Assembly: GCA_964640725.1 (NCBI GenBank)
Contig: CAZXIJ010000010.1
Span: 1-64,000, forward strand
DNA length: 64,000 nucleotides
Reading direction: 5' to 3'
From: CALHVX01 sp964640725
GTDB taxonomy: Bacteria; Pseudomonadota; Gammaproteobacteria; Pseudomonadales; Azotimanducaceae
Shown: in pieces, positions 8,787 to 16,994 of the stretch
Layout of the letters: each line of letters opens with the position of its first letter
Position numbering within the stretch: position 1 is the stretch's first letter
Position numbers and translations under genes: made by a program
Notes under the pieces: generated by a model
The model's database searches: none
What the model was told of the DNA's origin: nothing
What the model saw: the letters and a program-made list of their open reading frames with translations, nothing else

Positions 8787-8864
8787 ATGAAGATTACGCA
8801 GATCAGCGCCGCGATCGGCGCCGAAGTGACGGTCGAAGGCGTACCGCTGAGCTCTGCCGCATGA
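8787..8864 (+). pseudogene. Probable remnant of the N terminus of a TauD/TfdA-type dioxygenase
   Basis: This 25-codon frame reads ITQISAAIGAEVT, which resembles the opening strand of alpha-ketoglutarate-dependent TauD-family dioxygenases (typically IxPLSxxIGAEVxGVDL). It stops at TGA, which overlaps the ATG of the nitroreductase gene by 4 nt. None of the downstream TauD iron ligands is present. Either it is a decayed dioxygenase start or a short leader peptide translationally coupled to the nitroreductase. The similarity is short and from memory. Confidence 0.4.
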
Positions 8865-9601
8865 GCGACAAGCCCCTGCACGAACAGCCCGTCGCCGACA
8901 GCACCATCGGCCTGCTCGAAGGGCTGGCCACCACCCGCGCGATCCGGCGCTATCGACCCGAGCCCATTCCCGACGCGGTGCTGCGCGATATTCTGTTCGC
9001 GGCAACCCGGGCACCGAGCGGCTCGAACCGGCAGCCCTTTCGCTTTCTGGTGCTCACCGACAGCGAGCGGGCGCGCAAGGCCAAGGCGCTCATTGGCACC
9101 GCCGCCCGGGACCTGTGGGCCACCAAGGTCAAGAACGACCGCTACGATCAGGGCTCCGGCACCGACCCCAACTCCCCGAAGTCCCGCATGGCGCGCACCA
9201 TGCAGCGCTACGTCGATGAGTTCGACCAGGTTCCGGCGCTCATCCTGCCGTGCCTGGTGCGTTACCGGGACCCAAGCCCCATGGAAGGCGCCTCGGTCTA
9301 CCCGGCTGTCCAGAACCTGATGCTGGCGGCCCGGGCCCTGGGCTATGGCGGCGTCATCACCGGCTTTCACGGTGCCGTCGAAGCCCAGCTGAAAACCCTG
9401 CTCGGTATTCCCGATGCGGTGTTCGTCGCCTGCACGGTGACCCTGGGCAAGCCCGAGGGCGGGCACGGCCCGGTCCGGCGCCGCCCCATGAGCGAGCTGG
9501 TGTTTGGCGATCGCTGGGACCAGGCCGCTGCCTGGGCGGTCGATCCCCCTGGCACCCGGCACACCAGCGCCGGCCCGCCAAAGGGGGTCAAGCCCATCTA
9601 G
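8861..9601 (+). CDS. Nitroreductase-family flavoprotein
   Basis: The 246-residue product has the FMN nitroreductase fold. It shows the N-terminal TTRAIRRYRPEPIP motif for FMN phosphate contact, the APSGSNRQPFRF loop (about residues 50-61), a central helical insertion, and ALGYGG before the last core strand (about 162-167). Such enzymes use NAD(P)H to reduce nitroaromatics, quinones or enones; the substrate here is not evident. The start ATG overlaps the short TauD-like frame. It is followed 49 nt later by a luciferase-like oxidoreductase. Confidence 0.85.
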   Translation: MSDKPLHEQPVADSTIGLLEGLATTRAIRRYRPEPIPDAVLRDILFAATRAPSGSNRQPFRFLVLTDSERARKAKALIGTAARDLWATKVKNDRYDQGSGTDPNSPKSRMARTMQRYVDEFDQVPALILPCLVRYRDPSPMEGASVYPAVQNLMLAARALGYGGVITGFHGAVEAQLKTLLGIPDAVFVACTVTLGKPEGGHGPVRRRPMSELVFGDRWDQAAAWAVDPPGTRHTSAGPPKGVKPI

Positions 9602-9650
9602 CACCGCCGCTTTTCCCGAACCGCCCTCGTCAACGCTACCGGAGCTCTTC

Positions 9651-10502
9651 ATGACCTACCGCACCCCCGAGTTTGGCATCACCATGTTTCCCACGGACTA
9701 CGCCATCCAGCCCGTCCCACTGGCACAGGCGGTTGAGGCGCGAGGCTTCGCGAGCCTCTTCTTTCCCGAGCACACGCACATTCCAGCATCCCGGGCTACG
9801 CCGTTCCCGGGTGGCGGCGACCTGCCCGAGATGTACTGGCATACCCACGACCCCTTCGTGTCCCTGGGCGCCTGTGCCGCCGTGACCGAGCGAATCAAGC
9901 TGGGCACCGGCATTTGCCTGGTCATCGAGCGCGACCCGATCACCCTCGCGAAAGAGATCGCGTCCCTGGACATGATCTCCGACGGGCGCTTTGTGCTGGG
10001 TGTCGGTGCCGGCTGGAACCGGGAAGAAATGGAAAATCACGGCACAGACTTCAGCAAGCGCTGGCCGATCCTGCGCGAGAAAGTGTTGGCGATGAAAGAA
10101 ATCTGGGCCAACGACGAGGCGGAGTTTCACGGCGAGCACGTGGACTTCGATCCGGTCTGGTCCTGGCCCAAGCCGGTACAGGCCGGCGGCCCGCCCGTGT
10201 GGATCGGCGCCAACTCGAAGTGGGTGTACGACCGCGTTGCCGAATACGGCGACGGCTGGATGCCGATCGGCGGGCGCGACCCGGTCCGGCTTGAAGCCAT
10301 GCAGGCCGCCCTGGAGGCGCGGGGCCGAAGCCTGAACGACATGACCCTGGCTATGTTCGGCGCGCCGCCCAAGGCTGACCAGCTCAAAGCCAAGATCGAT
10401 GAAGGCTTCGACCACCTGGTGTTTGCGGTACCGCCGCAAAAAGACGATCAGGTTCTCGCCCAGCTCGATCAGCTGGCGGAGCTGGTCGAGCAAGTTCGGT
10501 AA
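9651..10502 (+). CDS. LLM-class, probably F420-dependent, oxidoreductase
   Basis: The 283-residue product is a luciferase-like monooxygenase superfamily TIM barrel. It has EFGITMFPTDY at the N terminus, an SLFFPEHTHIP segment, LGTGICLV, and the strong signature FVLGVGAGWNREEMENHG near residues 110-127. This pattern matches bacterial LLM-class F420-dependent proteins rather than FMN luciferases. Whether this organism makes F420 cannot be judged here. ATG at 9651 is the first codon consistent with the fold; the frame is open 147 nt upstream, inside the nitroreductase gene. Substrate unknown. Confidence 0.82.
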   Translation: MTYRTPEFGITMFPTDYAIQPVPLAQAVEARGFASLFFPEHTHIPASRATPFPGGGDLPEMYWHTHDPFVSLGACAAVTERIKLGTGICLVIERDPITLAKEIASLDMISDGRFVLGVGAGWNREEMENHGTDFSKRWPILREKVLAMKEIWANDEAEFHGEHVDFDPVWSWPKPVQAGGPPVWIGANSKWVYDRVAEYGDGWMPIGGRDPVRLEAMQAALEARGRSLNDMTLAMFGAPPKADQLKAKIDEGFDHLVFAVPPQKDDQVLAQLDQLAELVEQVR

Positions 10503-10532
10503 ATCAATCCCCTGCAATCCGGAGTGCCAGCC

Positions 10533-10970
10533 ATGGCCGATACCAAGATGACTCGAGAAGCGCGGGAAGCCTTTCTGGAGGACCTGCATGTGGGCGTGCT
10601 GTCCATTGCCAACGGCGAAGCCGCGCCGCTCACGGCACCGGTCTGGTATGACTACCGCGCCGGCGGCGACCTGTGGTTCCTCACCGGCAAAACGTCCCAG
10701 AAAGGCAAGCTGCTAAAGGTCGGCGTACCGGTGACGATGGTTGCCCAGAGCGAGCAGATGCCCTACGCCTACGTATCCGTCGAAGGCAGAGTGAGCGCAA
10801 TTCGCGCTTGTGACAAAGAAGCAGACACACGCCCCATGGCGCGGCGCTACCTGGGCGAGCAGATGGGCGATATGTACACAGAGAGCGACGACGCCAGCAC
10901 CTCGGTCTACGTCTCGGTTACACCGACCCGCTGGCTGACTGTGGACTACAGCAAGACGCAGCTCGGCTAA
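10533..10970 (+). CDS. PPOX-class (split-barrel) flavin/F420-binding protein
   Basis: The 145-residue protein has the pyridoxamine-phosphate-oxidase-like split beta-barrel: a substrate strand with APVWYDY, FLTGKTSQKGKLL for cofactor phosphate contact, and YVSVEGRVS. Small PPOX proteins of this kind bind FMN or F420 and are often annotated as probable F420-dependent enzymes. A GGAG at 10521-10524 sets ATG 10533 as start rather than the GTG three codons earlier. It follows the LLM gene by 30 nt and ends 2 nt before the convergent Rieske gene. Confidence 0.75.
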   Translation: MADTKMTREAREAFLEDLHVGVLSIANGEAAPLTAPVWYDYRAGGDLWFLTGKTSQKGKLLKVGVPVTMVAQSEQMPYAYVSVEGRVSAIRACDKEADTRPMARRYLGEQMGDMYTESDDASTSVYVSVTPTRWLTVDYSKTQLG

Positions 10971-10972
10971 CC

Positions 10973-12346
10973 TCAACTATCCAGGTAGCGATCGAGCGTC
11001 TGGTGAAAGTGGCGGATACGCGACTCCTGATAGTTGCCCAGGGTCTGGCCGCCTTTGCGTGCCGCCTTGAAGCCGGCCCACTGGCGCCTGAAGTTTTCTG
11101 AGTCCTGATCCAGGATGATATCGAGGCGCCCGAAATCTTCGACCGTGGTATAGCTTGCCTCAATGTCCAGGGACACCACCGGTGCCGGGGCGGGACGTTC
11201 ACCGCTGTCCGGTAGCGGTTGCAGCTGGATCACATCGTGCAGCGTGCGATCGGGCCCCAGGGGCCGGAAACGGTAGACCAGAGGGATCGCGATGCCAGGA
11301 AAAAAGCAGGCATTGGGAAACAGAAAGTACTCGATGCTGTCGAGCAGGATGCTGTTGGAGACATTCGCCAGGTCCGTGCCGTATTCCGCGCCCAGCTGTG
11401 CGCGAACCGCGGCGGCATGCACGTCCCGAGCCCGCTCTCCCGGCGCCAGGGTATGGCCTTCGTGCCCAAGAGCTTCCACCAGGGCCTGCTCGTCCAGCGG
11501 CTTGGGGTACTGGGGATTGCCGCTACTCAACACCTGCAAAAAGCGGCTTACATGCCGATCGAACAGATCGTACTGGGTGTTCGCCCAGGACGAGACCTGC
11601 AGCCCCAACGGGTGCGTTGCCAGCACGTGGTAGGCCTCCAGAAAGGCCTCCATCACCATCTTCCAGTTGCCGTGCAGCACCTTCTCGGTGTGCATGCGCA
11701 CGAACCGATCTTCCAGCGGCGCGGCCGCAAAGTGCGCCGGCAGCACCCCAAGATAGCTGGCCAGGGACTCCGCTTCCGGATCGAGGTTGATGAATACGAA
11801 TCCGCCCCAGGTGTCGCATTGCACCTTGGGCAAGCAGAAGTCTTCGTCTTCGACGTGAGGAAAATCCCAGCGACAGGGGATCTCGCGCAAGGCGCCTTCC
11901 AGCGACCAGCTCATGCCGTGAAAAGGACAGCGCAGAAACTGTTTGCCCTTGCCGCAGCTGCCGGGCTCGAGAAACTGCATCCCCCGGTGCGGACAGGAGT
12001 TTACGAAAGCGCGCAGCGTTCGGTCTTCGCCGCGCACGACCACCACGGAGTAGCGATCGATGTCGTACACGTAATAGTCGCCGGGATCGGGCACGTGCTC
12101 TTCCCGGCAGGCCCACTGCCAGGTGCGGGTCCACAGCCGCTCGACCTCGCGTTCGTGAAACGCAGGATCGGTATAGCGGCTGAAAGGCAAATCGTCCGTG
12201 CCCAGATGCGGCGCCCGGCTTTCGAGCAGTGTTTCCGGCGTGTTGGCGCCGTCCGCGATCAGCGTCTCGCGCGGCGTCGGCCCGCCGGGACAGCGGGCCG
12301 CGCCCGGGGCCAGATCGGGATCTGGCTTCGCGTAGATATCTGCCAA
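10973..12346 (-). CDS. Rieske [2Fe-2S] aromatic ring-hydroxylating oxygenase, alpha-subunit type
   Basis: The 457-residue protein contains the Rieske ligands CPHRG and CPFHG (about residues 119-143) and the mononuclear-iron segment NWKMVMEAFLEAYHVLATHP (around 230-249), the usual layout of ring-hydroxylating oxygenase large subunits. The best start is TTG at 12346, preceded by GAGGAG at suitable spacing and 2 nt after the upstream PPOX stop. No small subunit, ferredoxin or reductase is adjacent, so electron donors must be encoded elsewhere. Substrate is unknown; steroid-, phenylpropanoid- or amine-acting relatives are all possible. Confidence 0.85.
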   Translation of the reverse strand: MADIYAKPDPDLAPGAARCPGGPTPRETLIADGANTPETLLESRAPHLGTDDLPFSRYTDPAFHEREVERLWTRTWQWACREEHVPDPGDYYVYDIDRYSVVVVRGEDRTLRAFVNSCPHRGMQFLEPGSCGKGKQFLRCPFHGMSWSLEGALREIPCRWDFPHVEDEDFCLPKVQCDTWGGFVFINLDPEAESLASYLGVLPAHFAAAPLEDRFVRMHTEKVLHGNWKMVMEAFLEAYHVLATHPLGLQVSSWANTQYDLFDRHVSRFLQVLSSGNPQYPKPLDEQALVEALGHEGHTLAPGERARDVHAAAVRAQLGAEYGTDLANVSNSILLDSIEYFLFPNACFFPGIAIPLVYRFRPLGPDRTLHDVIQLQPLPDSGERPAPAPVVSLDIEASYTTVEDFGRLDIILDQDSENFRRQWAGFKAARKGGQTLGNYQESRIRHFHQTLDRYLDS

Positions 12347-12348
12347 GG

Positions 12349-12951
12349 CTAGCGCTCCTCGAGACCCCGCTCCCGGCGCATCTTGTTGAGTCGCTCCGCA
12401 TCGCTGCCAAGGCGCTCGCCCAGCTCCGACTCGTCGACGGTACCCGCCATGTGACGGCTCGCCAGGTTGCTGTTGTACATGATCTTCTTGACCGGCGTGA
12501 CGGCAATAATCGTGCGCAGCGGCGAGTCGAGCAGCTGGTTGAAAAAGGCTTCGCCTTCGTCGCTGTTGGGGTTCGTCTTCTTGGCCAGCGCCGGGTAGAA
12601 CCAGCCTTTGGTCTCGTCGTCTTCAAAAAACTCGACGGTGCCTTTGACCGTGATCGCGCCGTGCGGCATGCCCTCTTCCGGCGTGCCGGCGGGATAGCTG
12701 CGACTGCTGACGTTCACCGACACCCGGGGATCCCGGCGAATCGCCTTGGTGCGATGCCGGTGCGCGGAGAAGGTCAGCCAGATCTTGCCGTCCTTCCAGA
12801 CAAAAGCGTGTGTCACCCCCACAGGCCAACCATCTTTGGTCGCCCACATGAGCACCGCCTCGTCGGCGGTGTGCATCAACGTGTCGACCTCTTCGTCCGT
12901 GAACGGATAGATAGAGACGATTTCGTGATCGTTCGTTTTTACCTTGGCCAT
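12349..12951 (-). CDS. PPOX-fold flavin/F420-binding protein
   Basis: A second split-barrel protein (200 residues from ATG 12951, preceded by GGGGGAG). It shows TFSAHRHRTKAIRRDPRVSV, a typical cofactor-contact and helix region of PPOX-like proteins, and VTVKGTVEF-type core strands, then a longer C-terminal helical part. The frame remains open 57 codons upstream but that part has no family character. It is translationally linked to the Rieske oxygenase (2-nt gap) and may act on the same substrate. Confidence 0.7.
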   Translation of the reverse strand: MAKVKTNDHEIVSIYPFTDEEVDTLMHTADEAVLMWATKDGWPVGVTHAFVWKDGKIWLTFSAHRHRTKAIRRDPRVSVNVSSRSYPAGTPEEGMPHGAITVKGTVEFFEDDETKGWFYPALAKKTNPNSDEGEAFFNQLLDSPLRTIIAVTPVKKIMYNSNLASRHMAGTVDESELGERLGSDAERLNKMRRERGLEER

Positions 12952-13173
12952 GAGCTCCCCCGGGTGATTGCTGACAACAGCTGTGAACGCGTTCCAATTT
13001 TGATTATGGCGGGTCTGGCGGACGGTGCCAACCGGCCGCGAATCAGCCCCTGCGCTCGGATTCGAGGCTGCAGCGGCCGAAATAGACCGCTGTGTCATCC
13101 ACCGGACGAAACCCTCCGCCAAATAATCGTTACCTAGACAGGTCGACTCTCACCACAGGCATTCGGGACTGTC

Positions 13174-13779
13174 ATGAACCTCTATTTTCGCCTTTTCGCC
13201 CAGCTGCTGCGCAGCCTCTGGCAACCCGCCATCACCACCCGGGACGAAACACGCCAATGGTTTCGCGTCCTGCCTCAGGACATCGATGTGTTTGGCCACA
13301 TGAACAACGGCCGCTACCTGCAGATGATGGACATCGCCCGCACGGTCTGGATGCGCCGCTGCGGCGCATTGGGCGTGATGCGCAGGCAGCGCTGGGGCGC
13401 GGCCCTGGGTGGCGGCAGCATCCGCTTCCGGCGCGCCCTGAAGCCCTTCGAGCGCTACGAACTAACCACCCGCCTGATCGGCTGGGACAGCCGCTGGTTC
13501 TACCTGGAACACGGCTTCCTGGACCAGCAGGGCCGCTGTGTTGCCGTGGGCCTGTCCCGCGCCGCACTGCGGGGCCGCAAGGGCTGGGTCCGGACCGATG
13601 CCGTCATGGACCTGGTCGACCCGGGCGTGACCTCTCCGGCCCTGCCGGCCTACGCGATTGCCCTGAGTCGGCAGGAAGAGGTCATGCAGCGCGCCTTTGC
13701 CTGCCGGGAGCAGAGCGACGGGCACAACAGCTGCCCCGCGGCCAGCCTGCCCATGAACACCGGAGAACAGGTTGTATGA
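13174..13779 (+). CDS. Acyl-CoA thioesterase-like hotdog protein (THEM6 / 4-hydroxybenzoyl-CoA thioesterase type)
   Basis: The 201-residue product has a hotdog-fold motif DIDVFGHMNNGRYLQMMDIAR (Asp and His/Asn region, about residues 35-55), as in 4HBT and THEM6-like acyl-CoA thioesterases, preceded by a hydrophobic N terminus that may touch the membrane. It probably hydrolyses an acyl-CoA. Its stop overlaps the start of the RND-LolA fusion by 4 nt (ATGA), which suggests a lipid-related role together with that exporter. Confidence 0.75.
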   Translation: MNLYFRLFAQLLRSLWQPAITTRDETRQWFRVLPQDIDVFGHMNNGRYLQMMDIARTVWMRRCGALGVMRRQRWGAALGGGSIRFRRALKPFERYELTTRLIGWDSRWFYLEHGFLDQQGRCVAVGLSRAALRGRKGWVRTDAVMDLVDPGVTSPALPAYAIALSRQEEVMQRAFACREQSDGHNSCPAASLPMNTGEQVV

Positions 13780-16700
13780 ACGCCACAGCATCCCCGAACC
13801 CGTTTTCTGCACGCTTCTTCGACGCCCTGTTGCGCTGGCCGCGACTGGTACTGGCGCTGTCGCTGGTCGCCATGATCGGCACCGCTGCCGGGCTGGCGCA
13901 GCTGGTCAAGGATACCTCCGTGGATGCGTTCATCCCGCCGTCGCACCCGTCTATCCTGGCGAACGAACTGGCCGAGGCACGCTTTGGGCTGGCCGACCCG
14001 ATCGTGATCGCGCTGGTCGCGCCGGACACGATTTTCAAGCCTCGACATCTGGCTGTCATCGAGTCCCTGCACAACCGCATCGAGGCGCTGCCAAATGTAC
14101 GCGCAGACCGGGTCATGAGCCTCGCCAGCGAGTCGGCGATCGAGGGCTTTAGCGACCGCATTGAGGTCAATCGCTACCTGGAGGCAGCCGACGCTGCAGA
14201 GACCCGGCGCCAATGGACCTTGATGCCTCCGCACCAGGGCACGCTGGTCAGCAAGGACGGTCGCGGTGCCGTCATCGTCGCCGAGCTGATCGACCAGAGC
14301 CGTGCCGGTGAAAGCTACCGGGCCATCGATCAGCTGCTGGCCGAGTCCCTGCCCACCGAACTGACCGCGCAGGTCGCGGGCCAGGGCGCTGTTGGCGGCC
14401 ATCTGAGCGATTCCATTGACCAGGATTCGCGCGTGCTGCAGCCCATGATCTTCCTGGTCGTGCTGGCGGTGCTGTACCTGGCCTTTCGCCGGCTGGCAGC
14501 CGTCGGTCTGCCGCTGCTCATCATCGTCGGCGCGACCGGCGGTGCGATCGGCATCATGGCCTACGCGGGCGTCTCCTACTTCGCCATCACTTCAGCCCTG
14601 CCGGTCATCCTGGTAGCGATCGCCGTCGCCGACACGATCCACATACTGAGCAGCTACTACCCCCGGCGGGCGCAGGCCCCAACCGGACCCGTGGCGCCGC
14701 TGGTCGCCGCCGCCATGGGGGAGCAGGCCGGTCCCATCACGATCACAACGGTGACCACCATGGCGGGCTTTCTGGGCATCGCCATCGCAGAGGTTATGCC
14801 GCCGATCGTCTACTTCGCGCAGTTCGCAGCGCTCGGCGTCGGCCTCGCCTGGCTGTATGCCATGCTGACCCTGCCCTGCGCGCTGGTGCTGCTGGCGCCT
14901 CGCCCGTCGCCACGTTTCCCTGCGCCTGCCGCCGCTGACGGAGCGCCCCAGGCACCGACCGGCCGTCTGGCCCGCAGCCTCAGCGCCATCGCCACCGCCA
15001 GCGCCAGGCACCCCTACCGAACCCTCGCTATGGCCGGTGCCGTGGTGGCGCTGGCTATCGCCGGAGCGAGCCAGCTGCGAGTGGATCGCGCCCTGGTCGA
15101 AGGCTTTAAGGCCAGCGCGCCGATCCGACAGGCTGACGAAGCCATCAACGCGCGCTTTGCCGGCACCTCGTTTCTGGACATCATGATCGAGGCGCCAGCG
15201 CCAGAGGGCCTGCTCACCGCATCGGCGATGCGCCAGATCACTGATCTTCAGGCGTTCCTGGAATCGCTGCCCCGGGTTCAGCACACCATGGCGATCACCG
15301 ACTACCTCACCCTGTTGCACCAGGCCATCGAGGCGCCTGGCGCAGCCCCGGCAGGGCGAGCCCTGCCTGCCCAGGACGACGCGATCGCGCAGTACCTGCT
15401 GGTATACGAAGCATCCGGCGACCCGACGGACTTCGAAGAGGAGATCGACGGCGAGTATCGAACGGCGCTCCTCCGAGCCGTCCTGAATACCCGCTACTTC
15501 AGCGAGGAACGCGCCGCGGTAGAAGCGCTGGAACAGTACCTGGCCACCCGCTGGGACCAGGAGGCGCTGAAGGCGACCATCAGTGGCCGCGTCAATGTGC
15601 GCTACCACTGGATGGCCCGCCTCGCGGAACACCATTTCGCCGGCGTCGCGCTGTCCCTCCTCCTGGTGTTCGGCATCGCAGCGGCGCTGTTCCGCAGCCT
15701 GGGCGCCGGATTCCTGGCGGTCGTGCCGGTCTCGCTCACCGTCCTGCTGCTGTACGGGCTCATGGGCGCGACGGGCATTTACCTGGAACCGGCGACGACG
15801 ATGTTCGCTGCTATCTCCCTGGGCCTGGGGGTCGACTTCGCGATCCACCTGATCGCCCGGCTGCAGCTGGCAGTGCGCGCACTGGGCAATTTTGACCAGG
15901 CGCTGGCTCAGGTCATTCCCGGCACCGCGCGCGCCTGTTTCTTCAACGCCTTTGCCCTGGGCGCCGGATTCGCCGTTCTGCTGGCCAGCGAATTGCTGAC
16001 GCTCAAGCGCTTTGGCGGCATGGTCGCTGCGGCTGCGCTGCTGAGCTTTCTGGCGGCCCTGGTGCTGGTCCCGGCAGGCTACCGGCTGCTGCTGGGCACC
16101 CGCGTCTCGGCGACCGCGCAGGACCGCAAGGACGCTGCGCCGACCAGCGCGACGTTGACGGCCCCGGTCAAAGCGGCGCTCAGCGCGCTACTGTGTGTTG
16201 CCAGTGCTGCGTTGGTCATGGTGCCGGCCGCGCCGGCGCAGGCCGACGAGGCCCCGGAGGCAACGCTGGACGGCAATGCCCTTGCGGCCCAGATCGCCGC
16301 CCGGGTGGACGGCGACTTTGCCCTGCGCGAGGTCGAGATGACGATGACCAACCGGCGCGGCAAGTCCCGCTCGCGCCAGGCCATGATCCTGCGCGCCAGC
16401 AGCGCCGATGCCCGGCGTACCCTGATCATGTATCGCGGACCGAAAGCGGTGCGGGAAACCGCGTTTTTAGGCTACGACTACCATGCCGAGGGCCAGGCCA
16501 GCGACCAGTGGCTGTACCTGCCAGCCATGCGCAAGACGCGGCGCATTCCGGCTTCGGATCGAGGCGACTACTTCCTCGGTACAGACTTCACCTACGAAGA
16601 CATGCAGGCGGAGCTGAAATTCAACGCCAGCGACTACCGCTTTGAAGAAATCGCCGCGCCGGACCGCGACATTCGATTGCTCCGCGGCACCCCGCACACC

Positions 16701-16994
16701 CCCGGGATTGCCCGGGAACTGGGTTACGGCGGCTTTACGGCCGAGATCGACATGAAGTCCCTGCTGCCCCGGCGCATCGCTTTCAGCGACCCCAAGGGGG
16801 AACCCCTGAAGGTCATCGAAGTGACCCGCATCGATCAGATCGACGACATCTGGACGGCAACGGAGATCGTGGCCAGTAACTCGCAGACGGGCCACGTCAC
16901 CCACTTCAGCTATCGCGAGGTTCGCTTTCCGAAACAGCTGCCCGAGCAGCTCTTTACAGCGGCCAACTTGCGGCGCGGGATCCCGCGGCTATGA
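13776..16994 (+). CDS. MMPL/RND-family permease fused to a LolA-like outer-membrane lipoprotein-sorting domain
   Basis: Starting at ATG 13776 (1072 residues), the first ~780 residues form an RND/MMPL exporter: N-terminal TM, a periplasmic loop, a TM bundle with the VAIAVADTIHILSSY signature, a second periplasmic loop and a second TM bundle with GLGVDFAIHLIARL. Then comes a stretch shaped like a complete Sec signal (about residues 799-823, ending AQA|DE), followed by a ~250-residue LolA-like domain (YRGPKAVRETAFLGYDY, QWLYLPAMRKTRRI). The two parts are usually separate genes. The frame extends upstream of 13776 but overlaps the thioesterase. Likely exports a lipid or hydrophobic cargo; substrate unknown. 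Confidence 0.82.
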   Translation: MNATASPNPFSARFFDALLRWPRLVLALSLVAMIGTAAGLAQLVKDTSVDAFIPPSHPSILANELAEARFGLADPIVIALVAPDTIFKPRHLAVIESLHNRIEALPNVRADRVMSLASESAIEGFSDRIEVNRYLEAADAAETRRQWTLMPPHQGTLVSKDGRGAVIVAELIDQSRAGESYRAIDQLLAESLPTELTAQVAGQGAVGGHLSDSIDQDSRVLQPMIFLVVLAVLYLAFRRLAAVGLPLLIIVGATGGAIGIMAYAGVSYFAITSALPVILVAIAVADTIHILSSYYPRRAQAPTGPVAPLVAAAMGEQAGPITITTVTTMAGFLGIAIAEVMPPIVYFAQFAALGVGLAWLYAMLTLPCALVLLAPRPSPRFPAPAAADGAPQAPTGRLARSLSAIATASARHPYRTLAMAGAVVALAIAGASQLRVDRALVEGFKASAPIRQADEAINARFAGTSFLDIMIEAPAPEGLLTASAMRQITDLQAFLESLPRVQHTMAITDYLTLLHQAIEAPGAAPAGRALPAQDDAIAQYLLVYEASGDPTDFEEEIDGEYRTALLRAVLNTRYFSEERAAVEALEQYLATRWDQEALKATISGRVNVRYHWMARLAEHHFAGVALSLLLVFGIAAALFRSLGAGFLAVVPVSLTVLLLYGLMGATGIYLEPATTMFAAISLGLGVDFAIHLIARLQLAVRALGNFDQALAQVIPGTARACFFNAFALGAGFAVLLASELLTLKRFGGMVAAAALLSFLAALVLVPAGYRLLLGTRVSATAQDRKDAAPTSATLTAPVKAALSALLCVASAALVMVPAAPAQADEAPEATLDGNALAAQIAARVDGDFALREVEMTMTNRRGKSRSRQAMILRASSADARRTLIMYRGPKAVRETAFLGYDYHAEGQASDQWLYLPAMRKTRRIPASDRGDYFLGTDFTYEDMQAELKFNASDYRFEEIAAPDRDIRLLRGTPHTPGIARELGYGGFTAEIDMKSLLPRRIAFSDPKGEPLKVIEVTRIDQIDDIWTATEIVASNSQTGHVTHFSYREVRFPKQLPEQLFTAANLRRGIPRL

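Noticed and set aside
8761..8790. Nine-codon frame before the TauD-like fragment
   Set aside because: Too short and without context to claim as a gene or leader.
13092..13775. Upstream extension of the permease frame by 228 codons
   Set aside because: It overlaps the thioesterase gene in another frame and lacks a signal or domain; the ATG at 13776 with an ATGA overlap is the better start.
14592..15848. 418-codon minus-strand frame
   Set aside because: Antisense to the RND permease; composition is that of a mirror frame (Arg/Gln/Gly-rich) with no motif.
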